In this document: positions 1 through 10,790 of the stretch, in pieces
Numbering within the stretch: the first letter of the stretch is position 1
Layout of the letters: every line of letters begins with the position of its first letter
NCBI GenBank assembly: GCA_947184155.2
Contig: CAMXCT020001637.1
Coordinates: 62,001 to 126,000, forward strand
Direction of reading: 5' to 3'
DNA: 64,000 bases
Source: Cladocopium goreaui
Lineage: Eukaryota > Sar > Dinophyceae > Suessiales > Symbiodiniaceae
The notes under the pieces: model-generated
The model's input: the letters and a program-made list of their open reading frames with translations, nothing else
Databases searched by the model: none
Told to the model about the DNA's origin: nothing
Position numbers and translations under genes: made by a program

Positions 1-1660
1 TATGCCCCTAATAAGCGGGTTGATATTACCCATTCAAACTGTTGGAGGCCAAGCAAAGGAAGAGTGCAAGCAAAAGTGCCAAGGCTGGAGAGGCCGGCAT
101 GTACACCAAAAGCGATCAAACTATGCAGTATGTAAACCTGCAATCTGGGTTTTGATGTTCAGGGCCCAATGACTACTGAAGAAAAAGAACCTCAGGAGGA
201 TTGTTTTTTGAATATCGATTCAATGTCCCAAGGGAATAACTATAATTGATGCTGCAGGACATGTCAGCACCGGCAACGGAAGACTCGAGAAGGCCCAAGG
301 CCAGTCTCTGTTTGTCCGTGTGTGTGGGTAGCATAAGACACCTTAATCATCATCATCATTTGTGGAGGACGCAGCAACTCCACCGAGTGCAGCCAGTCCG
401 GAGGAGGCCCAAAAAATATAGATCAATTGATATAATCGAACTTTGAAAGTTACCATATTCAGATATTTTCCCTCCATAAATGCTCCCTCCATAACCATCG
501 GCGCTGGTTCTTACAGGCACGTCCGAAGCGCAGAAGGGCTCAGCGTGCAGATCCAAAGGTGCCTGGCTAGTAGTGATACTGGTGATGCCAATTCATGGGA
601 ATGGGATCTATGGTGTTTATTTTCGGTACTGCAATGACCTGATCGATTGATTTGTTTTCTGGCTTCACCACCAATTTCAGGACAAGACAGTTCCCAGTCC
701 TGATGATGATGATTTGGAACCAAAAAATGCTTCTGCCTTAGATTTTAGAACTGTTCTGCAAATTATTTTTTGGGAGCCATACATGCGGCGTATGAGGTCC
801 CAAGCGAAAGCGTGGGAAGACCCCGGATGGAGAGGCCAGGATAATTATTAACCAATAAAGCTTGTTGTGCTTTAGGTAGATCGATCAATACAATCATCAC
901 CAACTTCAAGATACAGATATATCAAGATGAAATACCATGTGCCACACCTCACCTCTTGGAAGCATTTCCATACGAAAACATGGCCATGCAGGAGGAAAAC
1001 GGTGCCAAGTTGCCCAAGCAGGGGGTGCTTGACTCAGATTTAGTCATTTAGTTGTCAAACTGATTTCACGAACAAGAGACCTGTCCCAGGCTGCAGCCAA
1101 GAATCTTTCGCAGGACTTATTTTTTTAATCCCTGAAATTCATTTGATCTCTCTTTTCCACTTTCACATTGATCGTGTATATATGTCACAGTTTTTGAACA
1201 AATGTGTAGGAACGCAAAGCTGATCAGCTCCTTCTGGTTCGTCAAGCTGCTGCCGGTTCTTTCCCAGAACTCATGCCCCCGGACGACATTGATAACCGGG
1301 TGCCAGGGTCTCAGCATCAAATGCTTTGACAATCAAATTATATAGTTGGTTTGGTTGGATTACCGCGGTGGTTCCCAAATTGGTGTGCCCCAAATCTTTG
1401 CACAAATTCACCATTATTTAATATGAGCTGTAATGCCCCATGGTCAAGCGTTTGTATCCACCGACTGTTCCTTGCTCAGGACTTGGGTTGTCAGCGCTCC
1501 TGAGATCATTCGCAAGAAGCTGAAGAAGGAGGACTCTCTGTGCAAATTGGGGGTGATCTTGCGTGGCCAAGTTTATGTCTATCGGGCTGATGCTTCCCGT
1601 GTGGACGCTGTGAACGAAACTTACATTGCACGCGGGTTCGGGTACACGCGCGCACCCTGA
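1..1660. other. Region without recognised gene
   Basis: Only short open frames (75 residues or fewer) are present, with no motif I recognise and no clear pair of splice sites around a conserved-looking exon. The base composition is mixed and there is no strong tandem repeat. It may be intron or intergenic DNA of a dinoflagellate-type gene. Confidence 0.5.
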
Positions 1661-2412
1661 AAAGCGTCAAAGCCGCAAAGCCGCCATGGAACGCTCAAGC
1701 CGCAAAGCCGCAAAGCCGCCATGGAACGCGCAAGCCGCAAAGCCGCAAAGCCGCAAAGCTGCCATGGAACGCGCAAGCCGCAAAGCCGCAAAGCCGCAAA
1801 GCCGCCCGAGCCGCAAGCTCTGCGACTCATGCGCCGCCTCCTGCGTTCATCGCCGCTGCGTTGCCACCGCCGGATCGCTGAAGCCGCAAAGCCGCAAAGC
1901 CGCAAAGCCGCCATGGAACGCGCAAGCCGCAAAGCCGCAAAGCCGCAAAGCTGCCATGGAACGCGCAAGCCGCAAAGCCGCAAAGCCGCAAAGCCGCCAA
2001 GCCGCCAAGCCGCCGAGCCGCAAGCTCTGCGACTCATGCGCCGCCTCCTGCGTTCATCGCCGCTGCGTTGCCACCGCCATGGATCGCTGAAGCCGCAAAG
2101 CCGCAAAGCCGCAAGCTCTGAGACGCAGGCGCCGTCTCCTGTGTTCATCGCCGCTGTGTTGCCAGAGCGTCAAGAAGCGTCAAAGAGCCGCAAAGCGCCA
2201 AGGCGTCGAAGCACCACGAAGCGTCAAAGCGGCAAAGCTTCAAGAAGCGCCAGAGCGTCAAGAAGCGTCAAAGCTTCAAGAAGCGGCACAGCGCCGAAGC
2301 GTCAAAGAGCCGCCAACGAAAGGCTGGCTGTGCTTAGAAGGGGACGGGCTTGCTTACGGAAAGAGGTCTGCAACCAAAGGCTGGCTGTGTTTAGAAGGGG
2401 ACGGGCTTGCAT
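1661..2412. repeat. GCAAAGCC-type minisatellite array with higher-order copies
   Basis: The stretch is built from 8- to 15-bp variants of AAGCCGCAAAGCC. A unit of about 60 bp that starts CCGCAAGCTC is embedded three times (1811, 2028 and 2109), so a higher-order unit has been copied. The 3' part drifts to GCGTCAAAG variants like those in the array at 10036. It ends with a 59-bp unit (core GGCTGGCTGTG) present twice at about 2320-2412. Several frames are open on both strands because the unit lacks stops; this does not indicate a protein. Confidence 0.9.
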
Positions 2413-2604
2413 ATTGCGAGACAATTCGTAGCGAATTCCGAAGAACAATGGCAGATGTTATGGCAACCCCCAAAAGATTGAAACGCAGCATTCGACTAAA
2501 CGAATGGCAATTTTCCTCCCTATTTGGTTGAAAGATATTATCTACAATGTCCCCCCCGGTGTGATAGACAGTCCCGGCCTATGCGACACAGACCTTGCAA
2601 AAAC

Positions 2605-3160
2605 AACTTTAAACAAGAACAAGAACAAGAACAAGAACAGCAACAACAACCACAACCACAACCACAACAACCACAACCACAACAACCACAACCACAACCA
2701 CAACAACAACCACAGCCACAACCACAACCACAACCAACAACAACAACAACAACAACAACAACACCAACAACAACCCCACCACCACCACAACAACAACAAC
2801 AACACCAACAACACCAACAACACCACCAACAACACAACCACAACACAACAACCAACACCAACACCACACCAACACCAACAAACAACAACAACAACAACAG
2901 CAACAACAACAGCAACAGCAACAGCAACAACAACAACAGCAACAACAAGAACAACAAGAAGAAAGAAGAACAAGAAGGAGAAGAGGAAGAAAAAGAACAA
3001 GACAAAGAACAAGAACGAATAGAACAAGGAGAACAATGAGAACAAGATGGAGAACAAGATGAAGAACAAGAACAAGAACTCAAGAACAAGAAGAAGAAAG
3101 AACACAACCACAAGAACAAATCTAAGAACAAGAACCACAACACCAACAACAAGAAGTCCT
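2605..3160. repeat. CAA/GAA-rich microsatellite tract
   Basis: This is a long run of AAC, CAA and AAG triplets, shifting from AACAAGAAC through CAACAACC to GAAGAAGAAC. Read as protein it gives Asn/Gln/Thr or Leu/Val homopolymers in five frames at once, which is expected of a triplet repeat and gives no coding signal. Matching CAA tracts sit inside the 44-bp array further on. Confidence 0.9.
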
Positions 3161-5255
3161 TAACTTTCGATCATCCTTGATGCTACGCTGCAAGATCTTG
3201 CCCTTGATTTTCGAACAACTTTGATGCTACGCTGTCAGATCACAGCCTGATCTTGCAATCATCTGGGATGCTACCGTGTAAACATTTTGTCCTTAACTTG
3301 CAAATCTTAATTGCTACAAAGTAAGATCTTGTCCTTAGCCTTCGAGCATGTTGGATGCTACGCTCCAAGATTCTGTCTGTCTTGTCCCTAACCCTCAAAC
3401 ATGTTGGATGATACGCTGTAAGTTCTTGTCCTTAACGGACAAGAACCCGAACAAAAACAAAAACCACAACCACAAGAACAATATCAAGAGCAATAACCAC
3501 AACATCAACAACAGTAACAACAACAACAACAAGAACAAAAACAAGAACAAAAACAATAGCAATAACAGGAACAAAAACAAAAATAAAAACAATAACAAGA
3601 ACAAGAACAACAACAGCAACAACAACAACAACAATCAGAATAACAAGAATAAGAAGTGCCAATAAAAAACGAGAGCACAAACAACAATAACAACTTTAAT
3701 AACAAGAACAAAAACGAAAACCAGAACAAGAGAAATAATAGCAAGTTCTTGGCAGATCTGGATGCTACCCAAGAAGATCTTGTACTGAACTTTCAATCAT
3801 CTTGTATGATTTTGGTTGCTATGGAGTAAGACTTTATCCTTTACATTCAATCATCTTGAGTGTTACGGTGTAAGATCGTGCCCTTGACATTCAATCACCT
3901 TGGAGGCTACGCTCGAAGCGCTTGTCCTTAACTTTGAACATCTTGGATGATATGCTCTAAAATCTTGTCCTTGAATTACAAACATCTTGGATGCTTCGCT
4001 GTAAGATCTTACCCTTAATTTTCAATCACCTTTGATGCTACGGTGTAAGATCGTGCCCTGAACTTTCAATCCTCTTGAATGCTACTGTGTAAGCCTCGTC
4101 CTTAACTTGCAAACATGTTGGATGATACGCTGTAAGGGGGTGTTGGATGGTACGCTGTAAGCTGTTGTCCTTAGCCTTCAAACATCTTGGATGCAAGCAT
4201 GTAAGATCTTGTCTATAAATTACAAACATCATTGGTGCTTCGGCGTAAGATCTTGTGCTTTCAAACATCTTGGGCGCTACAGAGTCAGATCTTGTCCTTA
4301 ACTTTCGATCATCCTTGATGCTACGCTGTCAGATCGCAGCCTGATCTTGCAATCATCTGGGATGCTACCGTGTAAGATTTTGTCCTTGACTTGCAAATCT
4401 TTGTTGCTACGAAGCAAGATCTTGTCCTTAACCTTCAAACATGTCGGATGCTACGCTCCAAGATTCTGTTTGTCTTGTCCCTAACCCTCAAGCATGTTGG
4501 ATGATACGCTGTAAGTTCTTGTCCTTGACGAACAAGAACAAGAACCAGAACAAGAGAAAGAACCATAACCACAAGATTAGAAACAAGAACCACAACATCA
4601 GCAACAACAACAGCAGCAGCAACAACAAGAACAAAAATAACAATAACAAAACACAATAGTTAAACAACAAGAGCAAGAACAGCGATAACAACATTAACAA
4701 CAAGAACACGAACGAAAACGAGAACAAGATAAATAATAACAAGTTCTTGGAAGATCTGGATGCTGCCCAAGAAGATCTTGTCCTGAACTCTCAAGCATCT
4801 TGTATGATTTTGGTTGCTATGGAGTAAGACATTGTCCTTAACTTTCAATCATCTTGGGTGCTACGGTGTAAGATCGTGCCCTTGACATTCAATCATCTTG
4901 GACGCTACGCTCGAAGAGCTTGTCCTTAACTTTGAACATCTTGGAAGCTATGCCCTAAGACCTTGTTCTTGAATTACAAACATCTTGAATCTGGGATGCC
5001 ACGCTGTAAGACCTTGCCCTTAATCTTCAAACACCTTTGATGCTACGGTGTCAGGTCTTGTCCTTAAGTTCTAAACATGCTTGATGCTACTTTGCAAGAT
5101 CCTCTCCTTAACTTTCCAGCATCTTGGATGTTACGGTGCAAGATTCTGTCCTTAACTTTCAAACATGATTGATGCTATGCTGAAAGGCCTTGTCCTTAAC
5201 TTTCAATCATTATGGATTGTACGGTGTAAGATCTTGTCCTTAACTTTCCGATTGA
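3160..5255. repeat. 44-bp minisatellite array with embedded CAA tracts
   Basis: Degenerate head-to-tail copies of a 44-bp unit are seen, with core CATCTTGGATGCTACG followed by GTGTAAGATCTTGTCC. CAA/AAC tracts interrupt the array at about 3430-3750 and 4530-4745. The block around 3300-3840 and the block around 4390-4830 share the same order of variant units, flanking the same kind of CAA tract. A unit of about 1.1 kb was therefore duplicated after the 44-bp array had formed. Three to four more units occur at 9415-9550, on the other side of the AT-rich insert. Confidence 0.9.
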
Positions 5256-5280
5256 ACGCGCAATGGCGGAAATTTTCACA

Positions 5281-5725
5281 TCAGCCACTCAGCCACTCAG
5301 CCACTCTGGCAGAGTGGCTGACGCAGCCACTCAGCCACTCAGCCACTCTGAGTGACTGAGTGGCTGAGTGGCTGCTCCAGCCACTCTGGCAGAGTGACTG
5401 GGTGGCTGAGTGGCTGCTCCAGCCACTCTGGCAGAGTGACTGAGTGGCTGAGTGGCTGCTCCAGCCACTCTGGCAGGGTGGCTGAGTGGCTGAGTGGCTG
5501 CTCCAGCCACTCCGGCAGAGTGGCTGAGTGGCTGAGTGGCTGCTCCAGCCACTCCGGCAGAGTGGCTGAGTGGCTGCTCCAGCCACTCTGGCAGAGTGGC
5601 TGAGTGGCTGAGTGGCTGCTCCAGCCACTCTGGCAGAGTGGCAGAGTGGGGCGCTTGGCTGAGTGTCTGAGTGGCTGCTCAGCCACTCTGGCACAGCGGC
5701 TGAGTGGCTGAGTGGCTGCGGCAGA
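5281..5725. repeat. Palindromic AGTGGCTG minisatellite array (left copy)
   Basis: About ten copies of a unit of 40-48 bp alternate GCCACTC with its complement GAGTGGC. Each unit contains the inverted pair AGCCACTCTG and CAGAGTGGCT separated by one base, so each can fold into a hairpin. Both strands stay open through the array. The same family recurs at 9048-9400, so the AT-rich segment 5740-9030 appears to be inserted within or beside one array. Confidence 0.9.
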
Positions 5726-5875
5726 GTCATCAATCAATGAAATGGACGGATAAAGTTTTAAACATTTCAATATCCAAGCAAGAGTATATATATATATATA
5801 TGACATTGACAGCAACTTGATTTACAAACATAACCCTGTAAACTTCAACTGCCATAGCTACATAACTTCAACGGA

Positions 5876-6365
5876 TTGATTAAGAACAGCCACATATACA
5901 CTTTGAACCATAACCTGAAATCACTTAAAAAGAAAGAGAGTGGTGATGAACTCTACAAGTTTAGGATTGGAAACAACTATTACAACGACTATTTGGTGAG
6001 CAAAGAATGGCTATGGTCTGCTGTAACCAGAACAACAGATTTCAATAATGTATATTTTTCAAAAATGATACAGCCGACGAAGATATGTTTAAGAATTTGG
6101 TAGTTAACTATTTTAAAAACAAGGTTGAAGGTCACAAAGGACAAGACAGAAAAGGAGGAAGAGAAATAGTTGATGAATACATTGATGAACATGTTTGAAG
6201 ATGTTCAAGGGTTGTTGTGCAAAGTGTGGAGTTAAATTTAATCTTGATACCAGAGGTGGCAAATTATCAAGTAACTTTACGGCGCAGAGAGGTGATAATG
6301 GACTGTGCCATTCTATTGACAACAGCGAGGCTTATTGTTGCCACTGCAATTCTTCTTCACATTAG
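5876..6365 (+). pseudogene. HNH/treble-clef endonuclease-like protein, frameshifted
   Basis: Three plus-strand frames join in series: 5876-6103, then about 6064-6198, then 6201-6365. The last segment has a CCAKCG motif near its start, a stretch with an Asp-Asn pair followed by His, and a final CCHC motif before the stop at 6363. This spacing (CxxC, central D-N-H, CxxC) is what I expect of HNH/recombination-endonuclease-VII-like treble-clef domains found next to integrases in viruses and Polinton-like elements. At least two frameshifts disrupt it, so it is unlikely to be expressed whole. The family call is from motif pattern only. Confidence 0.45.
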
Positions 6366-6401
6366 ATTTTTTCAAAATAATAAACTTAATAAAATATTGG
6401 T

Positions 6402-7318
6402 ATGAGTAAGCAAGAAATCATGGGAAACATATATTTTTATAAAGCAGGGTTTGGTTCCAAAAACACTACTTTGAAGGATGCAAGAGAGAAAGACAAATCT
6501 ATTACTATGAAAGATGTTGAAGATTTTTTTCGAACAGAGTGTAGAGATAAAAATGAACCCGAGAGGCTATAACAGCTTTGTTGTTCCACATAACAATCAT
6601 AGATGCCAAGTTGATATATTCTTTATTTCCAAAAAAAATTAAAGGTAAAACAAAGATACAGAGTTGGATTAGTCTGTATTGATTGTTTGAGTAAGTATGC
6701 TGTCGTAGTCCCAGTAAGAAGGAAAGAGACAGGCAGTGTTATTCAAGGAACAAAGAAAGCGATAGAGAAGATGACAAAGAAACCTGAAATCATATACACC
6801 GACGACGAGAAAGCTATAGCAAGTGGTGAATTCCAAGCATATGTAGAAAGCGAAGGCCGAATTGTAGAGGACAAGAGGCCATCCTGCTTTTGCCGAGCGT
6901 TTTACAAACAACTTTTAAAGACAAATTATGCAAAAGAGTTGAGAACGATGAAAAAAATAAAAAAACGAATATACAATGGATAGACTACATAGATGAAATT
7001 GTGTTAACTTACAATAATAAAGATGTGCATTCCGCTACTGGTCAAACACCGTATAAAGCCAGAGATACAGACAATGAATTCAAGTCAAGATTAAACATTG
7101 CAATGAAAGCAAAGAAACAGAGGCTCTATCCTGAACTATTTGTGGGAGACAAAGTAAAAATCAAAAGGAAGAAAGCAACAACGGAGAAGGAGAGAACCTC
7201 ACACTTTTTGAAAGGTGAGTATACCGTAGAGTCCATTGATGAAAAATTGAATCAAACATATTATACATTAGAAGGATACAATAGACCACTATTGAGGCAT
7301 GAATTGCTGAACATATAA
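6402..7318 (+). pseudogene. Polinton-type DDE (rve) integrase, frameshifted
   Basis: The reading starts at ATG 6402 (GFGS...TLKDAR region) and passes through at least three frame changes, near 6570, 6645 and 6885, to a stop at 7316-7318. Recognisable parts in order are: the N-terminal SITMKDVEDFF region; a PHNNH...QVDIFF segment with the first catalytic Asp; CIDCLSKYAVVVP; IYTDDEKAI with the second Asp; a shifted HPAFAERF segment with the catalytic Glu; and a long C-terminal part with TYNNK, HSATGQTP and GDKVKI, ending in RPLLRHELL. This order matches integrases of Maverick/Polinton elements, which insert linear double-stranded DNA. The catalytic residues look present, but the gene is broken. 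Confidence 0.75.
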
Positions 7319-7400
7319 ATTACCATTTATAGGAAATCTACTTAAAGGAATATTATATATATATATATATTATCTATATATATATATATATATTAGCGAA

Positions 7401-7990
7401 ATGTCATTCAGTGATACAAGTAGTGAACGTGAAATCAACCAAGAAGAATACATCAAACAAAAAATCTTAAGCTGTAAATGTAGTGAATATGCAACAATAA
7501 AATGAATTATAAAAAATAATTTTACCGATGGTATTGGTAATAAAATTTGTGAATATGTAGCCTGTAAAAGTTGCTCAAATATAATGAGTCATTTTGATTC
7601 AATTGAAATTGATATTAACCCTTGTGACGATGATGATATTGATGAACAAATTCAAATTTACGTTTATAATACTTTAGTGAATGAAATTCCAGATGATAAA
7701 ATGAATTTAGTATTAAATGAAAAAGAGATAAGACATTATCAAGATTGTGGACAAGGATTGAAAAATGTTGTAACAATTCATATTCTACGGTTGCATTCTG
7801 CATGTTAGAAATGAATATTAATGATGCTGATTGTATGGATGATAACTTTAATCATGAAACCTTTATAGATTGCTTAAGAAAAATATTGTCGCATATCAAA
7901 GACAATGAACAGTTTATTGGAAATACAATTATTGACGAGAATAAGTTTGACAAAGTGTATGAAAGAATACAACAAGGAATTTATATTTGA
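7401..7990 (+). pseudogene. Unknown acidic ORF with in-frame TGA and a frameshift
   Basis: An AT-rich ORF begins at ATG 7401 and runs in one frame to a stop at 7808, interrupted only by TGA at 7503-7505. A second frame (7745-7990) continues with similar composition (NDADCMDD, then DNEQFIGN), so a frameshift near 7770-7800 probably split one protein of about 195 residues. It has many Asp, Ile and Asn residues and scattered Cys, but no motif I know. It lies between the integrase and the zinc-finger ORF and probably belongs to the same insert. Tandem TA tracts (about 7350-7395) precede it. Confidence 0.45.
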
Positions 7991-8083
7991 ATCCCATAAG
8001 TTTTCATATGAGATAATATGTTTTTTTTTTTAATGGCATAAGGAAATACACTTAAAATTGAAAGGATAATACCTTATAATAGT

Positions 8084-8416
8084 ATGGAGAGTAGAAAGTG
8101 CACAAAGTGTAAGAAAAACAAAAATGGTGACGAGTTCAATGGAATGAATAGAATGTGTATTGAATGCTTGGACAAACAAAAGGAGAGTAACAAAGTATAT
8201 AATCAAAAGGAAGTATTCTGCGACATTTGCCAACGGAATGTGAAACAATGCAGGTTGTCCAAACATGTCAAAACCGACAGGCATTCCAGCAAGGAAAAAC
8301 TCAAAAAGGAAGAAGAGAAAAAACAAACATATATGGAGGAATACTTAAAAGATGATGAAGCCAGAATTGCAAAATTGAAACAAATCTGGAAAACCATTAC
8401 ACCAAAAAACTTTTAA
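8084..8416 (+). CDS. Small protein with two zinc-binding motifs, intact
   Basis: An intact 110-codon ORF starts at ATG 8084 in AT-rich DNA. Residues C6, C9, C25 and C28 form a CxxC...CxxC pair. Residues C46, C49, H61 and H67 form a C2H2 finger with spacing x2, x11, x5. A Lys/Glu-rich, probably helical tail follows (about residues 70-105). It is the only unbroken gene in the insert. Small Cys-rich proteins of this layout occur in large DNA viruses and Polinton-like elements; a DNA- or RNA-binding role is inference. Upstream there is only AT-rich sequence, with no clear promoter. Confidence 0.6.
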   Translation: MESRKCTKCKKNKNGDEFNGMNRMCIECLDKQKESNKVYNQKEVFCDICQRNVKQCRLSKHVKTDRHSSKEKLKKEEEKKQTYMEEYLKDDEARIAKLKQIWKTITPKNF

Positions 8417-8419
8417 AGA

Positions 8420-8790
8420 CTTTAACCCCATATTTTTTTCATATCATAATATATGAAAATTTATTTAGATTTATGATATTATTTTATAATAATATATTAT
8501 GATAAAATATTATGATGAAACTTTATGATATGAATTTATGTGATGATGGATGATGATGAAATGATGTGGGATGATGATGTATGAAATTATGTGGTCTTAT
8601 TTTGTGTTGATACTGTGATGAAATGATATGAACTGTTGTGAAAATGAACTGTGGTAAATGATGAAATGATGGAGGTGGATGATATGACCTTAGGTGTGTT
8701 TGTGTCTAGCTATATCTACACACATATATATATAATTTCTTTTATAACATACATATATGAAAACATTGGAACTATAACCAAATGTCTCAT
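8420..8790. repeat. AT-rich low-complexity tract
   Basis: Runs of ATATAATA are followed by degenerate GATGATG and ATGATATGAA units. No gene is visible. This tract and the following 200 bp form the right part of the AT-rich insert. Confidence 0.6.
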
Positions 8791-8993
8791 TCCTTTCGCC
8801 ATGATGATCCGCAGGGACCCACAGAGCGAACCCCTTTAACACAAATGATTAATGACTTCTTTCTCACAACCCTTTAACACAGATGTTTGCCTGTTTGCCT
8901 AAGATTCCATTCAACCCATAAGAATATATGCCCCAGTGCCTGGATGAATAAAGGAAGGGGCCCTAAATTAGCATAAAACCTCACTTGAGATAC

Positions 8994-9024
8994 TACCCAG
9001 ACCTAAGAAAAATTAGGTCGGGTA
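8994..9024. other. Hairpin near the right edge of the insert
   Basis: The arms 8994-9006 (TACCCAGACCTAA) and 9013-9024 (TTAGGTCGGGTA) are complementary over 12 bp with one bulged A and a six-base A-rich loop. It lies just before the palindromic array resumes at 9048. It could be a terminal structure of the inserted element or a transcript hairpin; the sequence alone does not decide. Confidence 0.5.
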
Positions 9025-9047
9025 ATATTGCTTACACTCCAATGGCT

Positions 9048-9400
9048 CTCCAGCCACTCAGCCACTCAGCCGCTCAGAGTGGCTGAGTGGCTGAGTGGCT
9101 GCGTCAGCCGCTCTGCCAGAGTGGCTGAGTGGCTGAGTGGCTGAGTGGCAGCCACTGCAGCCACTCAGCCACTCTGCCAGAGTGGCTAGGCTGGCCACTG
9201 GACAGCCACTCAGCCGCTCACTCCAGACTAGACCAGCTCAGCCACTCAGCCACTCTGCCAGAGTGGCTAGACCAGCCACTCTCAGCCAGCCAGAGAGCTG
9301 GAGTGGCTGCGTCAGCCGCTCTGCCAGAGTGGCTGAGTGGCTGAGTGGCTGGGCCAGCCTCTCTGGCAGAGTGGCTGAGTGGCTGCTTCGATTTCCCGAG
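9048..9400. repeat. Palindromic AGTGGCTG array (right copy)
   Basis: This is the same family as 5281-5725: GCCACTC alternating with GAGTGGC, with hairpin-forming pairs. It is more diverged and carries some longer spacers. Together with the left copy it brackets the AT-rich insert. Confidence 0.9.
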
Positions 9401-9414
9401 CCGTGTTGCACATC

Positions 9415-9595
9415 CACTCTAACTTTCAACCATCTTGGATAACACGCTGTAAGACCTGTCCTTAACTATCAATCATCTTGGGTGCTACGCTGTCAGGTCT
9501 TGTCCCCAACCTTCAGACATGTTGGATGATACGCTGCAAGTTCTCGCCCTTGCCTTACAAAAACAAAAACCGCAACAGCAAAAACAAGATTAAGA
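9415..9595. repeat. Remnant of the 44-bp array plus CAA tract
   Basis: Three to four 44-bp units (CATCTTGG...ACGCTGTAAG) are followed by a short AAAACAAAAAC tract. The order (palindromic array, 44-bp units, CAA tract) is a mirror-order copy of what precedes the insert. From about 9600 to 10035 I see no gene or strong repeat. Confidence 0.8.
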
Positions 9596-10035
9596 CTCTG
9601 GTCAAGATGGAGATTTTTCCTTCAACCAATCTATTGATGGTCGGCTTCAAAACTCCGCAGGGCCTGGTTTATAAGATTTGATATGGGTATGACGATGGAA
9701 TTCAAACCTCCACCAGTTAGGACATACCCTTTTCATCAATGAGGAACTGTTCAAAAACCAGAGTTTTAAGTTATAACACACTCAAAGATGTTATGACCCG
9801 CGAAACGGCGACTTACAAACCACGCTTGTTACTCACCTACTAAGGTAAACCATCATTAAACAACCCACAAAAATTACTAAACAGGTAGTCGTAAGTTCGC
9901 TGGCTGCAGGTGAGCGCTGGCCCTCAAATACAAACAATCTGGCCCTTTGTTTTTTCTCCGAAACAGCTTTTATACCTATGTTTCAATCGGTGCTTAAAAA
10001 TGTATAATCTACAAAACCACTTTTTTTCCAAGATG

Positions 10036-10790
10036 GCATGTCTCAAAGAGCCGCAAAGTGCCAAAGCGTCACAGAGCCGCGAAGTCTCAAAGCGCCAAGA
10101 AGCGCCAAAGCGTCAAAGAGCCGCAAAGCGCCAAAGGGCCAAGAGGCACCAAAGCATCAAGAGCGCCAAGCGCCAAAGCGCCAAAGCGTCAAAGAGCCGC
10201 CGCCAAAGGGCCAAGAGGCACCAAAGCATCAAGAGCGCCAAGCGCCAAAGCGCCAAAGCGCCAAAGCGCCAAAGCATCCAAGCGTTCAGGCTTTGAGGCT
10301 TTGAGGCTTTGAGGCGTAGGACACGCGCCAAAGCGCCAAAGCATCCAAGCGTTCAGGCTTTGAGGCTTTGAGGCTTTGAGGCGTCGGAAAAGCGTCAAGA
10401 AGCGCCAAAGCGTGCAAGAGCCGCCAAGCGCCAAAGCGCCAAAGCGCCACAGCATCCAAGCGTTCAGGCTTTGAGGCTTTGAGGCGTCGGAAAAGCGCCA
10501 AGAAGCGCCAAAGCCTGAAAGAGCCGCCAAGCGCCAAAGCGCCAAAGCGCCAAAGCGCCAAAGCATCCAAGCGTTCAGGCTTTGAGGCTTTGAGGCTTTG
10601 AAGCGTGAGGCGCCAAAGAGGCTTTGCAGCTTTGAGGCTTTGAGGCTTTAAGGCGTGAGGCGCCAGAGAGGCTTTGGAGCTTTGAGGCTTTGAGGCGTGA
10701 GGCGCCAAAGAGGCTTTGCAGCTTTGAGGCTTTGAAGCTTTGAGGCGTGAAGCGCCAAAGAGGCTTTGCAGCTTTGAGGCTTCGCAAACC
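10036..10790. repeat. GCGCCAAAG / GGCTTTGAG array in two polarities
   Basis: The first half (to about 10290) is built of GCGCCAAAGC and GCGTCAAAG units. The second half alternates these with GAGGCTTTGAGGC, which is close to the reverse complement of the unit, and ends as a pure GGCTTTGAGG array. The first half is close to the 3' part of the array at 1661. Long open frames in all directions reflect the lack of stops in the unit. Confidence 0.9.

Larger units (their letters stand above)
5740..9030. mobile_element. AT-rich insert with Maverick/Polinton-like gene remains
   Basis: About 3.3 kb with markedly higher A+T than its surroundings lies between two arrays of the same palindromic repeat. 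It carries, on the plus strand, remains of an HNH-like protein, a retroviral-type (rve) integrase with Polinton-like sequence, an unknown ORF pair and one intact zinc-finger ORF. Several genes are frameshifted, so the element is decayed. I found no terminal inverted repeats and cannot place the exact ends. No polymerase, packaging ATPase or capsid gene is visible, so this is at most a fragment. A Polinton-like virus or adintovirus-like relative is the nearest idea, by inference. Confidence 0.6.

Noticed and set aside
2504-3039. Asn/Gln/His-rich ORFs of about 170 codons on both strands
   Set aside because: They are readings of a CAA/AAC triplet tract, open in five frames at once, with no unique domain.
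5281-5725. CRISPR-like array (palindromic repeats at regular spacing)
   Set aside because: The spacers are not unique, the whole unit is repetitive, no cas genes are present, and the surroundings are eukaryotic.
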